Below, piece after piece: positions 1-8,100 of a DNA stretch of 36,577 nt; positions within the stretch are counted from its first letter, which is position 1, and the number at the start of each line of letters is the position of its first letter. This stretch comes from Pseudomonadota bacterium (GTDB lineage Bacteria > Desulfobacterota > Desulfobulbia > Desulfobulbales > Desulfurivibrionaceae): positions 1 to 36,577 of the forward strand of contig JAHJTI010000158.1 in assembly GCA_018829945.1 (NCBI GenBank), read 5' to 3'. A program made the position numbers and the translations under genes. The notes under the pieces were generated by a model, which worked only from the letters and a program-made list of their open reading frames with translations, was not told the DNA's origin and ran no database searches.

Positions 1-302
1 AGGCAGACCAAATAGATGTCGCACGGCGATCCCTGTGCGTTGCCGCCGGTGAATGGGGCGGTGAGCTGATCGTCCAGGTTGTCCATGGAAAACGTGGCGG
101 AATCCACGATTTTCGCCAGGGAATAACTCACGTTGCCCAGCGCATACCCCCTGGGCTGATACATGGCGCCGTTGAAATAGATGGGCACGTCGCACTCGGT
201 GTAGCAGTATTCCACCGAGTCGATGACCATGCGGATCAGGGTGAACGCCCGGATCTCGCCGGAGGCGAGCTGCGCCTGTATGGCCGGATCGATATCAAGC
301 AT
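1..302 (-). CDS. DUF2163-like phage baseplate/tail tip protein (C-terminus cut by window edge)
   Basis: About 100 N-terminal codons are present and stay open to the window edge. The start ATG (302-300) overlaps the stop of the upstream DUF2460-type gene by 8 nt, and an AAGG lies about 9 nt upstream. The protein begins MLDIDPAIQAQLASGEIRAF and continues with a segment rich in Tyr and Cys and a YQPRGYALGN motif. This resembles the N-terminal part of DUF2163 proteins, which follow DUF2460 proteins in siphophages and gene transfer agents and form the hub or baseplate. The family call rests on this resemblance and gene order; the start and reading frame are clear. Confidence 0.75.
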   Translation of the reverse strand, partial: MLDIDPAIQAQLASGEIRAFTLIRMVIDSVEYCYTECDVPIYFNGAMYQPRGYALGNVSYSLAKIVDSATFSMDNLDDQLTAPFTGGNAQGSPCDIYLVC

Positions 303-879
303 TGAGCTGGCCCTTGAGTGTGAGGCCGGTGGTCACCAGCCGGTTGTAGAAGGTCTCGAAGTTCATCACATCCTCGCCGAACTTGCAGCGCACCTTGAGA
401 CGTCCGGAGAAATCGCAGGTGATGTGCTGACCGGCCGCAGGCGGCGCCGCAAAGGTGATTTTGTCCGCTCCATCCTCGCCGCCCTCGGCGGTGAAGGTGT
501 AATCCACCCCGGATGCCTTGGCCACGCCGCCCACATAAACGGTATAGCCGGAGGCCAGCTTGGAGGGCATGTTGTAGATGGCTGTGGCGCCATCGGCGGT
601 GCCTACATATTCTCCGACATAAACCGCCTCGAACGGATGAAAGAAGTTGAACGGCAGGTGCTTGCCCCGGCGGGACATGAAGAACTGCCAGAGGATGCGC
701 GCATTGGCCACCGTGATGTTCTTGTATTTCAGCGGGAACGATCGTTTCGGAAAAAGGCGCTTCTGCTTGGTGGCCTCCCGGCCGGACTCATACTCCGAAA
801 CCAGGGTGCGGTATTCGATGGACTCGGCCAGGGGATTGCTCGGGCGAACGGATGCAAGCAGATCCGGGAAGGCTGTCAT
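295..879 (-). CDS. DUF2460-family distal tail protein
   Basis: The 194-residue protein has the usual size and layout of DUF2460 (TIGR02217-type) proteins: an N-terminal region with many Arg/Tyr and a central RRGKHLPFNFF stretch. After it come an ATAIYNMPSKLASGYTVYVG segment, a beta-rich GVDYTFTAEGG repeat-like part and a C-terminal DVMNFETFYNRL segment. These proteins sit between the tape measure gene and the tail tip genes and form the ring joining the tail tube to the baseplate. The start overlaps the tape measure stop by 4 nt (ATGA), which indicates translational coupling. No oddities were seen. Confidence 0.85.
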   Translation of the reverse strand: MTAFPDLLASVRPSNPLAESIEYRTLVSEYESGREATKQKRLFPKRSFPLKYKNITVANARILWQFFMSRRGKHLPFNFFHPFEAVYVGEYVGTADGATAIYNMPSKLASGYTVYVGGVAKASGVDYTFTAEGGEDGADKITFAAPPAAGQHITCDFSGRLKVRCKFGEDVMNFETFYNRLVTTGLTLKGQLNA

Positions 880-3191
880 GAGATCACCCGCTGCAGGTTG
901 GAGCGCAGCCCGCGATCGCCGCGCTGCAGGGCCTCATTCAACGGGCCAAGCACAGCCTGTGGATTACGGCGCATCATGTCGGTGATGGATTGGGCATCGG
1001 CGGCAATGATGGTTATGGAGATGGGAGCGGCTGCCGGCGCCGGAGCGGCGGATGAGTTTGGTCGAGCGGAGGATGCCCGCACCTGGCTCTGGTTCATCAC
1101 CAGCTCGGATTCATTTTCCGCAAAGGAATACCGGCCGCCGGACCGCAAGCCGACCCCGACCACGGGCTCCTTGATCCAGCCGCCGTCGGCAAAGGCGAAA
1201 TTAAAAGGAGCAGGGGTGCCGACCATGGAATCATAGGACCCGGTGTAGGATGTCCCAGGCGCAGCGGCGGAGGTGATTCCCCCACTGCCTCCGAACATTC
1301 CGGCAAGCGAGGTGGCAGCCGTGCCCAGCAGCCCGCCGAGATCTCCGCCTTTGGCGAATTCACTGCCGAACAACCCCATCATCATTTGCGCGGAGGCCCA
1401 CTGGTCCACCATTTGCAGGGTCATTTCCTCGAAGCTGTCCAGCCAGTCATCGCTATCCTTGCGCAGGGATCTAAACAGGGATGCCCCTTCGTCCTGAATA
1501 TTGCGGAACGCCTGGATCTGGAACTGGGAAAGATCGTCGGTTTTATCCTTGATGGCGTCTATTGCCTCTATCTGTCGCTCAGAAAGCCTGTCCTGTATCT
1601 CAATGGCTTTTTCTGCGGAGATAATCCCTGAGTTGTGCGCGTCCAGAATGGCAATGTCCAGTTCCCGGTACTGCTGGGCCACCTTAGCCACGGCCTGTTC
1701 ATACTCCGGCAGGGAGGCCGTCAGGGCATCGTGATAGGATTCGGTGGTTTTTTTGAGTTCGTCCTGGGCTTTTTTCTGTTGATCCAGATAGTCAGCCTGA
1801 ATAGCCGCGTTTTCCGCAGCAGCCATCCAGGTGTCGATCAGTCCCTTGTCGCCGAATTTTTCCCGCAGTTCATCGGCTCGCTGGGTGATCTGCAGCAGCT
1901 CTTTGTCAAGTCCGTCCAGGCCGGAGAGGTTGATCTGTTGTTCCAGGTCGCGGCGGGTGTCCGCCCATTGTTCGGCGAGTTTTTTGGCCAGCTTGATGGC
2001 GTTTTCATCCGGAGATGGCGAATGAGAGCCTGTGCCGGTGCGACCGGCGAAGGAGGGAGCTGACGCGCCGACCCCGCTTTCCAATGCGTTGTAGCGCTCG
2101 GCGAGGGCCATCAACTGCCGATCGGTTTCCGCATACCTGTTCTCGTACATGATGTTGTAGTCAGCCATCCTCTGCATCCGTTCTTGCGAGCTTTTAACAC
2201 CAAGCGCAGATGGGATAGCGGAAGGAAGCGAGGCCAGGAAGGTCATGGTGCCGCCAGCCTTGTCCAACAACATGGAAAGTCGCATGATTTCTGCCTGAGC
2301 AGACATAAGGCCGAGCTTGAAATCTTTCAGCCAAACGGTGGTGGCCTCCTTGTTGCGGTCACCCCAGTCATCCATTGCGTCTGCCACCGAGATAATATTC
2401 TCGGCCAGGATGCCGGTGAGACCTCCGGCCTGATCAGTATTGGAGATGAGTTTTCCCAGCGAATTATTCACAACGGACAGGGCCCGACCCACTGTTTTTG
2501 GCATCTCGGAAAACTCTCGATTGACGGCTTCGGACTGGCTTATCAAAGCTTTCACCACTTCCTCGGCGGTGAGTTTTCCTTCTTTCCCAAGAGCCCGGAG
2601 CTGACCAACACTGACCCCCATGCCATCTGCAATGGCCTCAGCGAGGCGTGGAGCCTGCTCCAGAACAGAGTTGAGTTCTTCGCCGCGCAACACTCCTGAG
2701 GCAAAGCCCTGGCCTAATTGGACAATGGCCGCTTGGGCTGAATTTGCGGAAGTGCCGGAGACTACCAAAGATTTATTGATCGCATCGGTAACCGTCAGCC
2801 GTTGTGAATCTGTGATATTCAAATCCTTGGTTGATCTGGCGATTCTGGTATAGAGATCGATGGTCTGAACGTAGCCTTGACGGGACTCTTGAGACAAGCT
2901 GTACAACTGCTTTTCGATAGTCGCCAATTCTTCCGCTGAACTGGTCACCAGCCGAAGACGGCCATGCAGGTTCTGATATTCGTCGGCTGTATTGATCAGT
3001 TCCCTGACCCCAAGCCCGGCGGTGATGGCGGCAAAAGTGGTTTTTAAAATATTCGCCGCTTTGTCCAGACTTCGCATCCGTTGTTCGGCGGCATGGGTGG
3101 AGCGTTCCACCATGACCATGGCCTGGTTCATCGGGGCGGTGGCCTGGTCTACCAGTCGGAGGGCTATGCTGATCGCGGCGTCTTGATTCAT
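876..3191 (-). CDS. Tail tape measure protein
   Basis: This 771-residue protein sets tail length and carries the genome-ejection machinery inside the tube. Residues about 70-270 match the conserved N-terminal tape measure domain (TIGR02675 type), with the key string RGEELNSVLEQAPRLAEAIA followed by GVSVGQLRALGKEGKLTAEEV. Residues 390-570 are long charged helices, and the C-terminal part is Gly/Ala-rich with hydrophobic segments. At about 0.15 nm per residue the predicted tail is roughly 115 nm long (inference). The ATG overlaps the stop of the G-T frameshift extension, with GAGGA about 9 nt upstream. Confidence 0.95.
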   Translation of the reverse strand: MNQDAAISIALRLVDQATAPMNQAMVMVERSTHAAEQRMRSLDKAANILKTTFAAITAGLGVRELINTADEYQNLHGRLRLVTSSAEELATIEKQLYSLSQESRQGYVQTIDLYTRIARSTKDLNITDSQRLTVTDAINKSLVVSGTSANSAQAAIVQLGQGFASGVLRGEELNSVLEQAPRLAEAIADGMGVSVGQLRALGKEGKLTAEEVVKALISQSEAVNREFSEMPKTVGRALSVVNNSLGKLISNTDQAGGLTGILAENIISVADAMDDWGDRNKEATTVWLKDFKLGLMSAQAEIMRLSMLLDKAGGTMTFLASLPSAIPSALGVKSSQERMQRMADYNIMYENRYAETDRQLMALAERYNALESGVGASAPSFAGRTGTGSHSPSPDENAIKLAKKLAEQWADTRRDLEQQINLSGLDGLDKELLQITQRADELREKFGDKGLIDTWMAAAENAAIQADYLDQQKKAQDELKKTTESYHDALTASLPEYEQAVAKVAQQYRELDIAILDAHNSGIISAEKAIEIQDRLSERQIEAIDAIKDKTDDLSQFQIQAFRNIQDEGASLFRSLRKDSDDWLDSFEEMTLQMVDQWASAQMMMGLFGSEFAKGGDLGGLLGTAATSLAGMFGGSGGITSAAAPGTSYTGSYDSMVGTPAPFNFAFADGGWIKEPVVGVGLRSGGRYSFAENESELVMNQSQVRASSARPNSSAAPAPAAAPISITIIAADAQSITDMMRRNPQAVLGPLNEALQRGDRGLRSNLQRVIS

Positions 3192-3511
3192 TCGTCGGCG
3201 TCCTCTACTCCGTCTGATTTTCGGTGGCTTTGGGCAATGGCCTCAATAGCCAGCACCTTGTCAAGATCCTCCTCACTGCCGTCCATGGCAGTGAGGATGG
3301 CGATGATGTTCACGGCCTGCATGGTTCCGGCTATGCCTTCGCGGCCTGCCTGATCGCAGATCCCCCAGGCTTTCCATGCCAGATGATTTCCGGTATAGAG
3401 ATGATCCGGGCGGGGGCACTCCTCGCATGGAGGATCACCGTTCCAGGTCTCGGAGCAATCCTCGCAGCTTACTTGGCCTGGGTCGAGGTGCCACTCGGCC
3501 CAGGCTGTGAG
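3188..3511 (-). CDS. T-like C-terminal extension of the tail assembly chaperone, reached by -1 frameshift
   Basis: This open frame has no ATG, GTG or TTG between its last upstream stop (TGA at about 3531) and its conserved part, so it is unlikely to be started independently. It lies in the -1 frame of the upstream G-like gene and overlaps its 3' end. It adds 107 residues, giving a predicted 221-residue fusion. The extension carries two CxxC pairs (SCEDCSETW and PPCEECPRP), suggesting a zinc-binding site, then a helical region and an acidic C-terminus. Position between the tube gene and the tape measure gene is that of lambda T. Function as chaperone for the tape measure protein is inferred from lambda gpG-T. 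Confidence 0.8.
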   Translation of the reverse strand, partial: LTAWAEWHLDPGQVSCEDCSETWNGDPPCEECPRPDHLYTGNHLAWKAWGICDQAGREGIAGTMQAVNIIAILTAMDGSEEDLDKVLAIEAIAQSHRKSDGVEDADE

Positions 3512-3852
3512 TTTCCCTGTTCTTCACTCCTTTCTGCCGCCGCAGCAGCAGAAAGCTTGGCCATAACCTCGGCCACGAAGTCTGGATTGTTTTCGTAAAC
3601 AATTCTTTTCTGGCCAGCGGTACAGGGAATATCTTCCCCCGTCTCCAGGCTTTTGGCATCCCAGTCAGTTACTTCGCGGTCGAACAGCTCAATGGTGAGC
3701 TCTGCCCCATCCACCACTTCAACGCCTTGTATAATTCTGGTATGTTTGCGCCGGAGCGCCGACAGTTCCGAAGCTTGAAGCGGCGCGCCGGTGACATTGA
3801 TTCCACCGACAATAACGGTGATATTGTTTGCTTTGGTTGTTCTCAGCCTCAT
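3469..3852 (-). CDS. Tail assembly chaperone, gpG-like
   Basis: The 127-residue protein begins MRLRTTKANNITVIVGGINV and ends in a Pro/Ser/Gln-rich, probably disordered tail after an Ala-rich helix. It lies between the tail tube gene and the tape measure gene, the lambda G position. The end of the gene carries the slippery heptamer at codons 112-114, so a minority of ribosomes should make the longer G-T protein. In lambda, G and G-T coat the tape measure protein and recruit tube subunits. The family call rests on position, size and the frameshift rather than on strong motif matches. Confidence 0.85.
   Translation of the reverse strand: MRLRTTKANNITVIVGGINVTGAPLQASELSALRRKHTRIIQGVEVVDGAELTIELFDREVTDWDAKSLETGEDIPCTAGQKRIVYENNPDFVAEVMAKLSAAAAAERSEEQGNSQPGPSGTSTQAK
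3511..3517 (-). promoter_or_regulatory. Programmed -1 ribosomal frameshift heptamer GGGAAAC
   Basis: On the minus strand the sequence reads CA GGGAAAC with zero-frame codons CAG GGA AAC. This fits the X XXY YYZ slippery pattern exactly (G GGA AAC, re-pairing as GGG AAA). Lambda G/T uses GGGAAAG. The zero-frame stop lies 40 nt downstream, and the -1 frame stays open to the tape measure gene. Confidence 0.85.
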
Positions 3853-3898
3853 AAGACGGTCCTTTTCTTAAAGTTGATCATCAGGTTTTGCCGGCCGA

Positions 3899-5077
3899 TC
3901 AGTTGAACAACATGGAGATTTCATCCTCGCCCGCGGTGCCCAGGGCGGTGATGTCCATGCGCAGCTCCACGGTCGGGGAAGAGGGGTTCATGGTCGGGGC
4001 CTTGATCCGACTGCGACCCATGGTGAGGGATACGCGCTTGCCAGCGGTATTTTCTCCGGCGGATATTTTGATGTTTTTCTCCACCCCCGCAGTGATCCCG
4101 TCGTAAAAATATTTGAGGTCGTCCCGCCGCAGAAGCAGGGTTACAGTTCCGACGACTGACCGCTGCCCCTCCACGTAGTCGGTGGGGTATTCAATGCCGG
4201 GCGCCTGGATCTCATCCTCCTGATACTGGATGCCGTTGCCGATTGTCAGGTCCATGCCCTTGATCTTGATGGCTGTCGAGCCGCCGTCGAAACTCACCGA
4301 GGCGGTGCGCGATTCGACAGGGGAGCCGACGATTGTTCCTGCCGGCAGGAACGGAGCGACCACGGTGTCCACGGCATGATCTGTTTGCACCCCTACGGCA
4401 ATGGTGAGGGTGTTGGTGGTCACATTCACCGCGGTGATGGTGTATCCGGCACCGGCGTTGTCATCGGTGCCGACCTTGATTTTTCCGCCGACCGTATATT
4501 TTTTTGCATCCTTTACCGGGATGGCGGTTATCGGAGTGGCGATGTAGTCGATCAAGGCGGAAAGTTCGTCCGTGCCGCACCAGCCCATGGCCATGAATTT
4601 GCCGGAAAGATCGAGCTTGAGGGCTCCCTTTTTGGAGATCCCCATCTTGGCCTGATCAGCGGTGGCGCCGGTGGCGAAAAACACGGTGTCGCCGTACTTG
4701 GTCCAGAGAGAGAAGCTCGGCAGTTGCTTGGCCAGGGAATAGGTGACAGAGGTCGAACCGACCACCGTTTCCGAGCCGAACAACGCCTTGAACAAGGATC
4801 CGCCCTGGGGGGCAACGCCCGGAGATCCGGAGGGGCGGAGGTACATGGGCAGCGACCAGTCTCCGGAGGTCAGCGCATCGCGGAACTGTTCGATGAGAGA
4901 GCGGGAATCCACGATCTCCTCGCTGTCGGAATATGTCGGCACCTGGCCGATCTGTCCGTACCCGGCAGGGACAATCAGGTTGGTGGAGGCAGGGTAGGCC
5001 AGCTCTCCCCTGGCAGCTTCCGCCACCACGAAGATCTTGTGCTCGCGGGCAAGGATGAGTTTGTTGTCGAGGCTCAT
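3899..5077 (-). CDS. Major tail tube protein
   Basis: This 392-residue beta-rich protein lies immediately before the tail chaperone gene and after the tail completion genes, the invariant tube position in siphophages. Its N-terminus (LAREHKIFVVAEAARGELAYP) and the YSDSEEIVDSRSLIEQF segment resemble long-type tube proteins. A central insertion (about residues 185-245, around KVGTDDNAGAGYTITAVNV) looks like an immunoglobulin-like or carbohydrate-facing domain. The C-terminal motif TVELRMDITALGT fits a tube beta strand. At nearly 400 residues it is longer than lambda gpV (246), consistent with extra surface domains. Confidence 0.85.
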   Translation of the reverse strand: MSLDNKLILAREHKIFVVAEAARGELAYPASTNLIVPAGYGQIGQVPTYSDSEEIVDSRSLIEQFRDALTSGDWSLPMYLRPSGSPGVAPQGGSLFKALFGSETVVGSTSVTYSLAKQLPSFSLWTKYGDTVFFATGATADQAKMGISKKGALKLDLSGKFMAMGWCGTDELSALIDYIATPITAIPVKDAKKYTVGGKIKVGTDDNAGAGYTITAVNVTTNTLTIAVGVQTDHAVDTVVAPFLPAGTIVGSPVESRTASVSFDGGSTAIKIKGMDLTIGNGIQYQEDEIQAPGIEYPTDYVEGQRSVVGTVTLLLRRDDLKYFYDGITAGVEKNIKISAGENTAGKRVSLTMGRSRIKAPTMNPSSPTVELRMDITALGTAGEDEISMLFN

Positions 5078-5092
5078 GGTCGCGTACTCCTT

Positions 5093-5521
5093 TTAATGTG
5101 ATTCCAGCAGGGTGATTTTCCAGGTTTGAACGTAGAGGAAACGGCCCATGTGAACGTGGACCAGCTCCTCGCCGATTATTTCCGCTTGGCCGAGTCCGGC
5201 GATGATCTTGCCTGACACTTTGGTTTCCGAGGCTCCCATGATGTCCATGGCCTGGTTGTCACCGGCTTCGCCGTTATGCACATTGGCGGTGCAGACAAAG
5301 ACCTGAAACACATGGTTTCTGGCATAGGTGGCCTGATCGCTGCCGATCTCCTGCTGCTCGCCGAATTCGGCGCCTGCATAGGCCACGGCCAGGCTGGGCC
5401 AGGCATGGGAATTGTTGAACACCGCCTCCTCGCCGTCCCAGGAGTCTACGGGGACAGTGGGATTGGCGGCGGAGATTTTGGCGACCAGGTCGATCTTGAT
5501 GGCAGTGCGATCGTCGCTCAT
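5093..5521 (-). CDS. Tail terminator/completion protein, gpU-position
   Basis: The 142-residue protein starts at the ATG that overlaps the previous stop (ATGA, 5518-5521); a GTG four codons upstream sits too close to the AAGGAG to be the start. The chain is a mixed alpha/beta protein with conserved-looking SWDGEEAVFNNSHAWPSLAVAY and ends KITLLESH. Its position between a gpZ-like gene and the tube gene is that of lambda U, the hexameric ring that stops tube growth and contacts the head connector. No diagnostic motif was seen, so the function is inferred from order and size. Confidence 0.65.
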   Translation of the reverse strand: MSDDRTAIKIDLVAKISAANPTVPVDSWDGEEAVFNNSHAWPSLAVAYAGAEFGEQQEIGSDQATYARNHVFQVFVCTANVHNGEAGDNQAMDIMGASETKVSGKIIAGLGQAEIIGEELVHVHMGRFLYVQTWKITLLESH

Positions 5522-6183
5522 GTGTTCCCCCACTCCTTGGCCCAGTTTCTCGAATACCCGACCCCGTTGAACTTGGCGGCGTACAAGGCCTGTATGTTGC
5601 GAACGCTGCGGCTATGTTCCTGCTGCAGCACCGGCCCGGCAAATGGCCTGGCCGCAACGCGGCGAACCCCGATCCTGGGGATCATGGCCGTGGTTTTGAT
5701 CAATTTGCTCTGCATTCCCCTAGCAGTCTTGACCCCGCGCAGGTTCCTGCCTGAGGCGCTGGTGAGTCTTTTGGCGATCTGCCTTTGCTGCTCCCTGCCG
5801 ATTACCATGGTGAATCCGGCAGAAAGACGCCTGGCGGAAGAAGCAAATGATCGGCTGATCGGGGTGAACCGCATGGAGGTGTTGGTCTGCCCGGGCTGCT
5901 TGTCGATCATCCCGGCAAAGGCGGTGAGATTGGCCACATCCACAAAATAACGGCTGAACCTGGCCACCCATTTTCCGTAGCCCTGGCCTTTACGGAGAGG
6001 CTTGGTGATCGGGGCGTACTTGTTCCATGATCCTGCCCCTTCGCTTTTGGCAAATTTCTGGATCTGCTGGTTGAGCCGGTACGATTCGCTTTTGAGCGCA
6101 GCGCTCATGGCCGCTGCATGCCGCTTGGGAAAATCGGCGAGCATCCGGCGCATGCCTGATTTGTCGAACTGGACCTTAATCAT
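5518..6183 (-). CDS. Minor tail/tail completion protein, gpZ or HK97-gp10 position
   Basis: This 221-residue basic protein begins MIKVQFDKSGMRRMLADFPKRH and is rich in Arg and Lys throughout, with KRHAAAMSAALKSESYRLNQQIQ forming a helix. Such proteins (lambda gpZ, HK97 gp10 type) join the tail to the head connector. It overlaps both neighbours by 4 nt (ATGA), so it is translated in a coupled series with the head-tail connector and tail terminator genes. The exact family is not certain; size, charge and place support the call. Confidence 0.7.
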   Translation of the reverse strand: MIKVQFDKSGMRRMLADFPKRHAAAMSAALKSESYRLNQQIQKFAKSEGAGSWNKYAPITKPLRKGQGYGKWVARFSRYFVDVANLTAFAGMIDKQPGQTNTSMRFTPISRSFASSARRLSAGFTMVIGREQQRQIAKRLTSASGRNLRGVKTARGMQSKLIKTTAMIPRIGVRRVAARPFAGPVLQQEHSRSVRNIQALYAAKFNGVGYSRNWAKEWGNT

Positions 6184-6551
6184 GGCGTCACCCGGATGTT
6201 CTGCTGGCAGGTAAGGCGCCAGACTCCAGACTCATCCCGCACCGGCTGGGAGGCAACCTCCAGGGATTGAACCCGGGGAGAACCATCAGCTCCGGCAGGG
6301 AGCGTTCTGGCGATGACGTCTCCCCGCAGCGGCTGACGATTGAACGGCGCCGCGTGGATCTCCGCCTCCAGTATCTCGCAGACCACGGCATCGGCCATGA
6401 CATGCTCGCTCACCAGATCGTCCACGGTGAGTCCGCGGAAGACCGCTGGAACGACCACGGAGTCAGCGCCGCGCGAATAGATGACAGGCTCTCCCTGTTC
6501 TCCGTGGATGGCGGCCAAGTCCTTGGCCATTTGATCCTGAAAGGCGGACAT
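6180..6551 (-). CDS. Head-tail joining protein, gpFII-like
   Basis: The 123-residue protein begins MSAFQDQMAKDLAAIHGEQG with a following GEPVIYSRGADSVVVPAVF segment. This arrangement (a helix, then a beta-rich body that includes an expression of the form PLRGDVIAR) is typical of lambda FII-type joining proteins. They bind the gpW layer of the head and form the docking site for the tail. The gene follows the FI/gp35-like protein and overlaps the next gene by 4 nt. The order W-B-C-D-E-FI-FII-Z-U seen here is that of lambda. Confidence 0.75.
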   Translation of the reverse strand: MSAFQDQMAKDLAAIHGEQGEPVIYSRGADSVVVPAVFRGLTVDDLVSEHVMADAVVCEILEAEIHAAPFNRQPLRGDVIARTLPAGADGSPRVQSLEVASQPVRDESGVWRLTCQQNIRVTP

Positions 6552-6554
6552 AAG

Positions 6555-6950
6555 TTACTCAGCCTGCTTATTGAGGATTTCAACGGCTTGGTCCCGTTCC
6601 TCGGCGCTGATATTAAATTTGGCGATGGCCTCGATGGCCTTTACCTGCGGTTTTTTGTCCGCGGTCCAGTTGGCCGGATTATCGGGGGAAAGTTTTTGGA
6701 TGGCTTCAACAATGGCAGACAATCTGGCCGCGGATTGATCATCCGTCTTTTTGGAGGCCGCTTTGGCGGATGCCTCGATTTCCGCGGAAGAAGGTCCCTC
6801 TGCCGGCGCAAGCACCACCGCGCCAAGTTCCAGTAATTCCCCGACCAGATGGGCAGGGCAGTCAAAGGTGGAGCCGGGGGCTCTGTATTTGCCGCTCACC
6901 TTTGGGTGGGTGACAGCCGTGCAGCGCACGGTATTTTCAGTTACGGACAT
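6555..6950 (-). CDS. Head protein with Mu gp35-like C-terminal domain (FI position)
   Basis: The 131-residue protein starts with a small beta domain (TAVTHPKVSGKYRAPGSTFDCPAHLVGELLELGAV, broken here only for description). A flexible Ala/Ser/Lys linker follows, then a C-terminal helical unit around NWTADKKPQVKAIE and ISAEERDQAVE. That last unit is like the Mu gp35 or HeH/LEM-type domain, where a W...G/K-KP...E...ISxxERD pattern recurs. The gene occupies the lambda FI position just after the capsid gene. In lambda FI helps bring the terminase-DNA complex to the prohead; the same role here is inference. Confidence 0.7.
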   Translation of the reverse strand: MSVTENTVRCTAVTHPKVSGKYRAPGSTFDCPAHLVGELLELGAVVLAPAEGPSSAEIEASAKAASKKTDDQSAARLSAIVEAIQKLSPDNPANWTADKKPQVKAIEAIAKFNISAEERDQAVEILNKQAE

Positions 6951-6970
6951 GGTCGACTCCTCTTGGTTAC

Positions 6971-6993
6971 GGGCGCCCCGGAAAGGGGCGCCC
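6971..6993 (-). terminator. Perfect 9-bp hairpin after the capsid gene
   Basis: GGGCGCCCC and GGGGCGCCC enclose a 5-nt loop between the capsid stop (7011) and the next gene start (6950). There is no T-run on the minus strand, so complete termination is unlikely. It may pause polymerase or protect the capsid message 3' end so that capsid protein exceeds downstream connector proteins. Confidence 0.55.
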
Positions 6994-7010
6994 GGTTATG
7001 GTCCAGACCT

Positions 7011-8042
7011 CTACACCGCCTTGGCGGAAAGGAAGGCGTCCGGCTGCAGCATGGCGACCAGGGGCGCGGACTGGAGCATGACCCAGCGCACCGAAGGATC
7101 TTCCTGATCCCATGATTTCGGGAACCGGGCCACGGCAGCCAGGCCTCCGGCCTTGAGGTCCTGGATGGCTCCGTACAGGATCTTGTTGGCGGTGTTGGAG
7201 GAGCCGAGCCAGATTTTGTCCGCCGGAACCATGGGCTGCTCGACCTCGTTGGCGTCGAGATACCACTCCTGGTAGGTAAAGAGATCCAGAGCCACTCCGG
7301 CATGGGAGACATTGCCCAGATAGGTGACGCCCTCGGGAAGCTGCTGCGGATCGATCTGACCCATGGTGATGCGCCGGTTGTTCAGCACATCCTTGACCTT
7401 GGGATGATTAACAAACGCCTTGGCAACATCCAGGCCAAGCACTGCTTTGCGCGGCACGATTCCGCTGTCCTTGATGACCAGATTGCACCAGTCCACCAGG
7501 TCGGTCAGGGGATCTGAGTTGGTGGTGTCGGTCCAGAGGTCGGTGCCGGTGAGGGTGATCTTATGGGTGGCGGGCATGCCGAAATCAACCTGCACGTTGA
7601 TGCCGTCGCCGGTACAGACCACGGTGCCGCCGTCAAGGATGGAAGCGGCCTGCACTTCCTCGGCCCGGGTGTAACTGGTGTCCAGCTCGCCGAGGATCCG
7701 GCCGAGTTCGCGCTGGGCGCGCTCATTGGGGCCGTCGCCGGGGGCGTAGATTACGTTTCCGGCCTCGCGGGTGAAAAACTCCTGCGGGGTGATCGGCTCT
7801 TTTTCCTTGAGGTATGGGGGCTCGAAGCTCTTGGTGGTCATGCCCTCCTTGGTCCGCACCTTGCCTTCCTTGATGGGCGAGACATACGCGCCGACCTTGC
7901 GCTTTCCTTTAATGATGTCTACATCGACATGCTTGGTGGTGAATTCCTTTTTGCCGGGGAAAAAAGTCCGCAACAGCCAGGCGTTGGCAGGCGGGAGCTG
8001 CCTGACCGCTGTCATCATGGTTCTGGTATCGTAGATGTTCAT
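7011..8042 (-). CDS. Major capsid protein, lambda gpE family
   Basis: This 343-residue protein matches the lambda gpE family (Phage_cap_E) in length and in its recognisable landmarks. These are a start of the form MNIYDTRTMMTAVRQLPP, the FFPGKKEFTTKHVDVDIIKG strand, APGD, and the late motif NRRITMGQIDPQQLPEGVTYLG. Near the C-terminus, PMVPADKIWLGS is also typical. The protein forms the icosahedral HK97-fold shell. It is preceded by the decoration protein gene and has AAGGAG 8 nt before its ATG. It appears full length. Confidence 0.95.
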   Translation of the reverse strand: MNIYDTRTMMTAVRQLPPANAWLLRTFFPGKKEFTTKHVDVDIIKGKRKVGAYVSPIKEGKVRTKEGMTTKSFEPPYLKEKEPITPQEFFTREAGNVIYAPGDGPNERAQRELGRILGELDTSYTRAEEVQAASILDGGTVVCTGDGINVQVDFGMPATHKITLTGTDLWTDTTNSDPLTDLVDWCNLVIKDSGIVPRKAVLGLDVAKAFVNHPKVKDVLNNRRITMGQIDPQQLPEGVTYLGNVSHAGVALDLFTYQEWYLDANEVEQPMVPADKIWLGSSNTANKILYGAIQDLKAGGLAAVARFPKSWDQEDPSVRWVMLQSAPLVAMLQPDAFLSAKAV

Positions 8043-8100
8043 GCTGTCGACTCCTTGTTAAAAATGGTTGGATTGACTTTTAGTTCAATATCCGCAGTGT

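Noticed and set aside
223-1236. Long plus-strand frame opposite the tail genes
   Set aside because: It lies antisense to the DUF2460 and tape measure genes, has Gly/Arg-rich composition from complementary codons, and has no ribosome site.
4376-5101. Plus-strand 241-codon frame opposite the tube gene
   Set aside because: It is a complementary-strand artefact in GC-rich coding DNA: Gly/His/Arg-rich with no recognisable domain.
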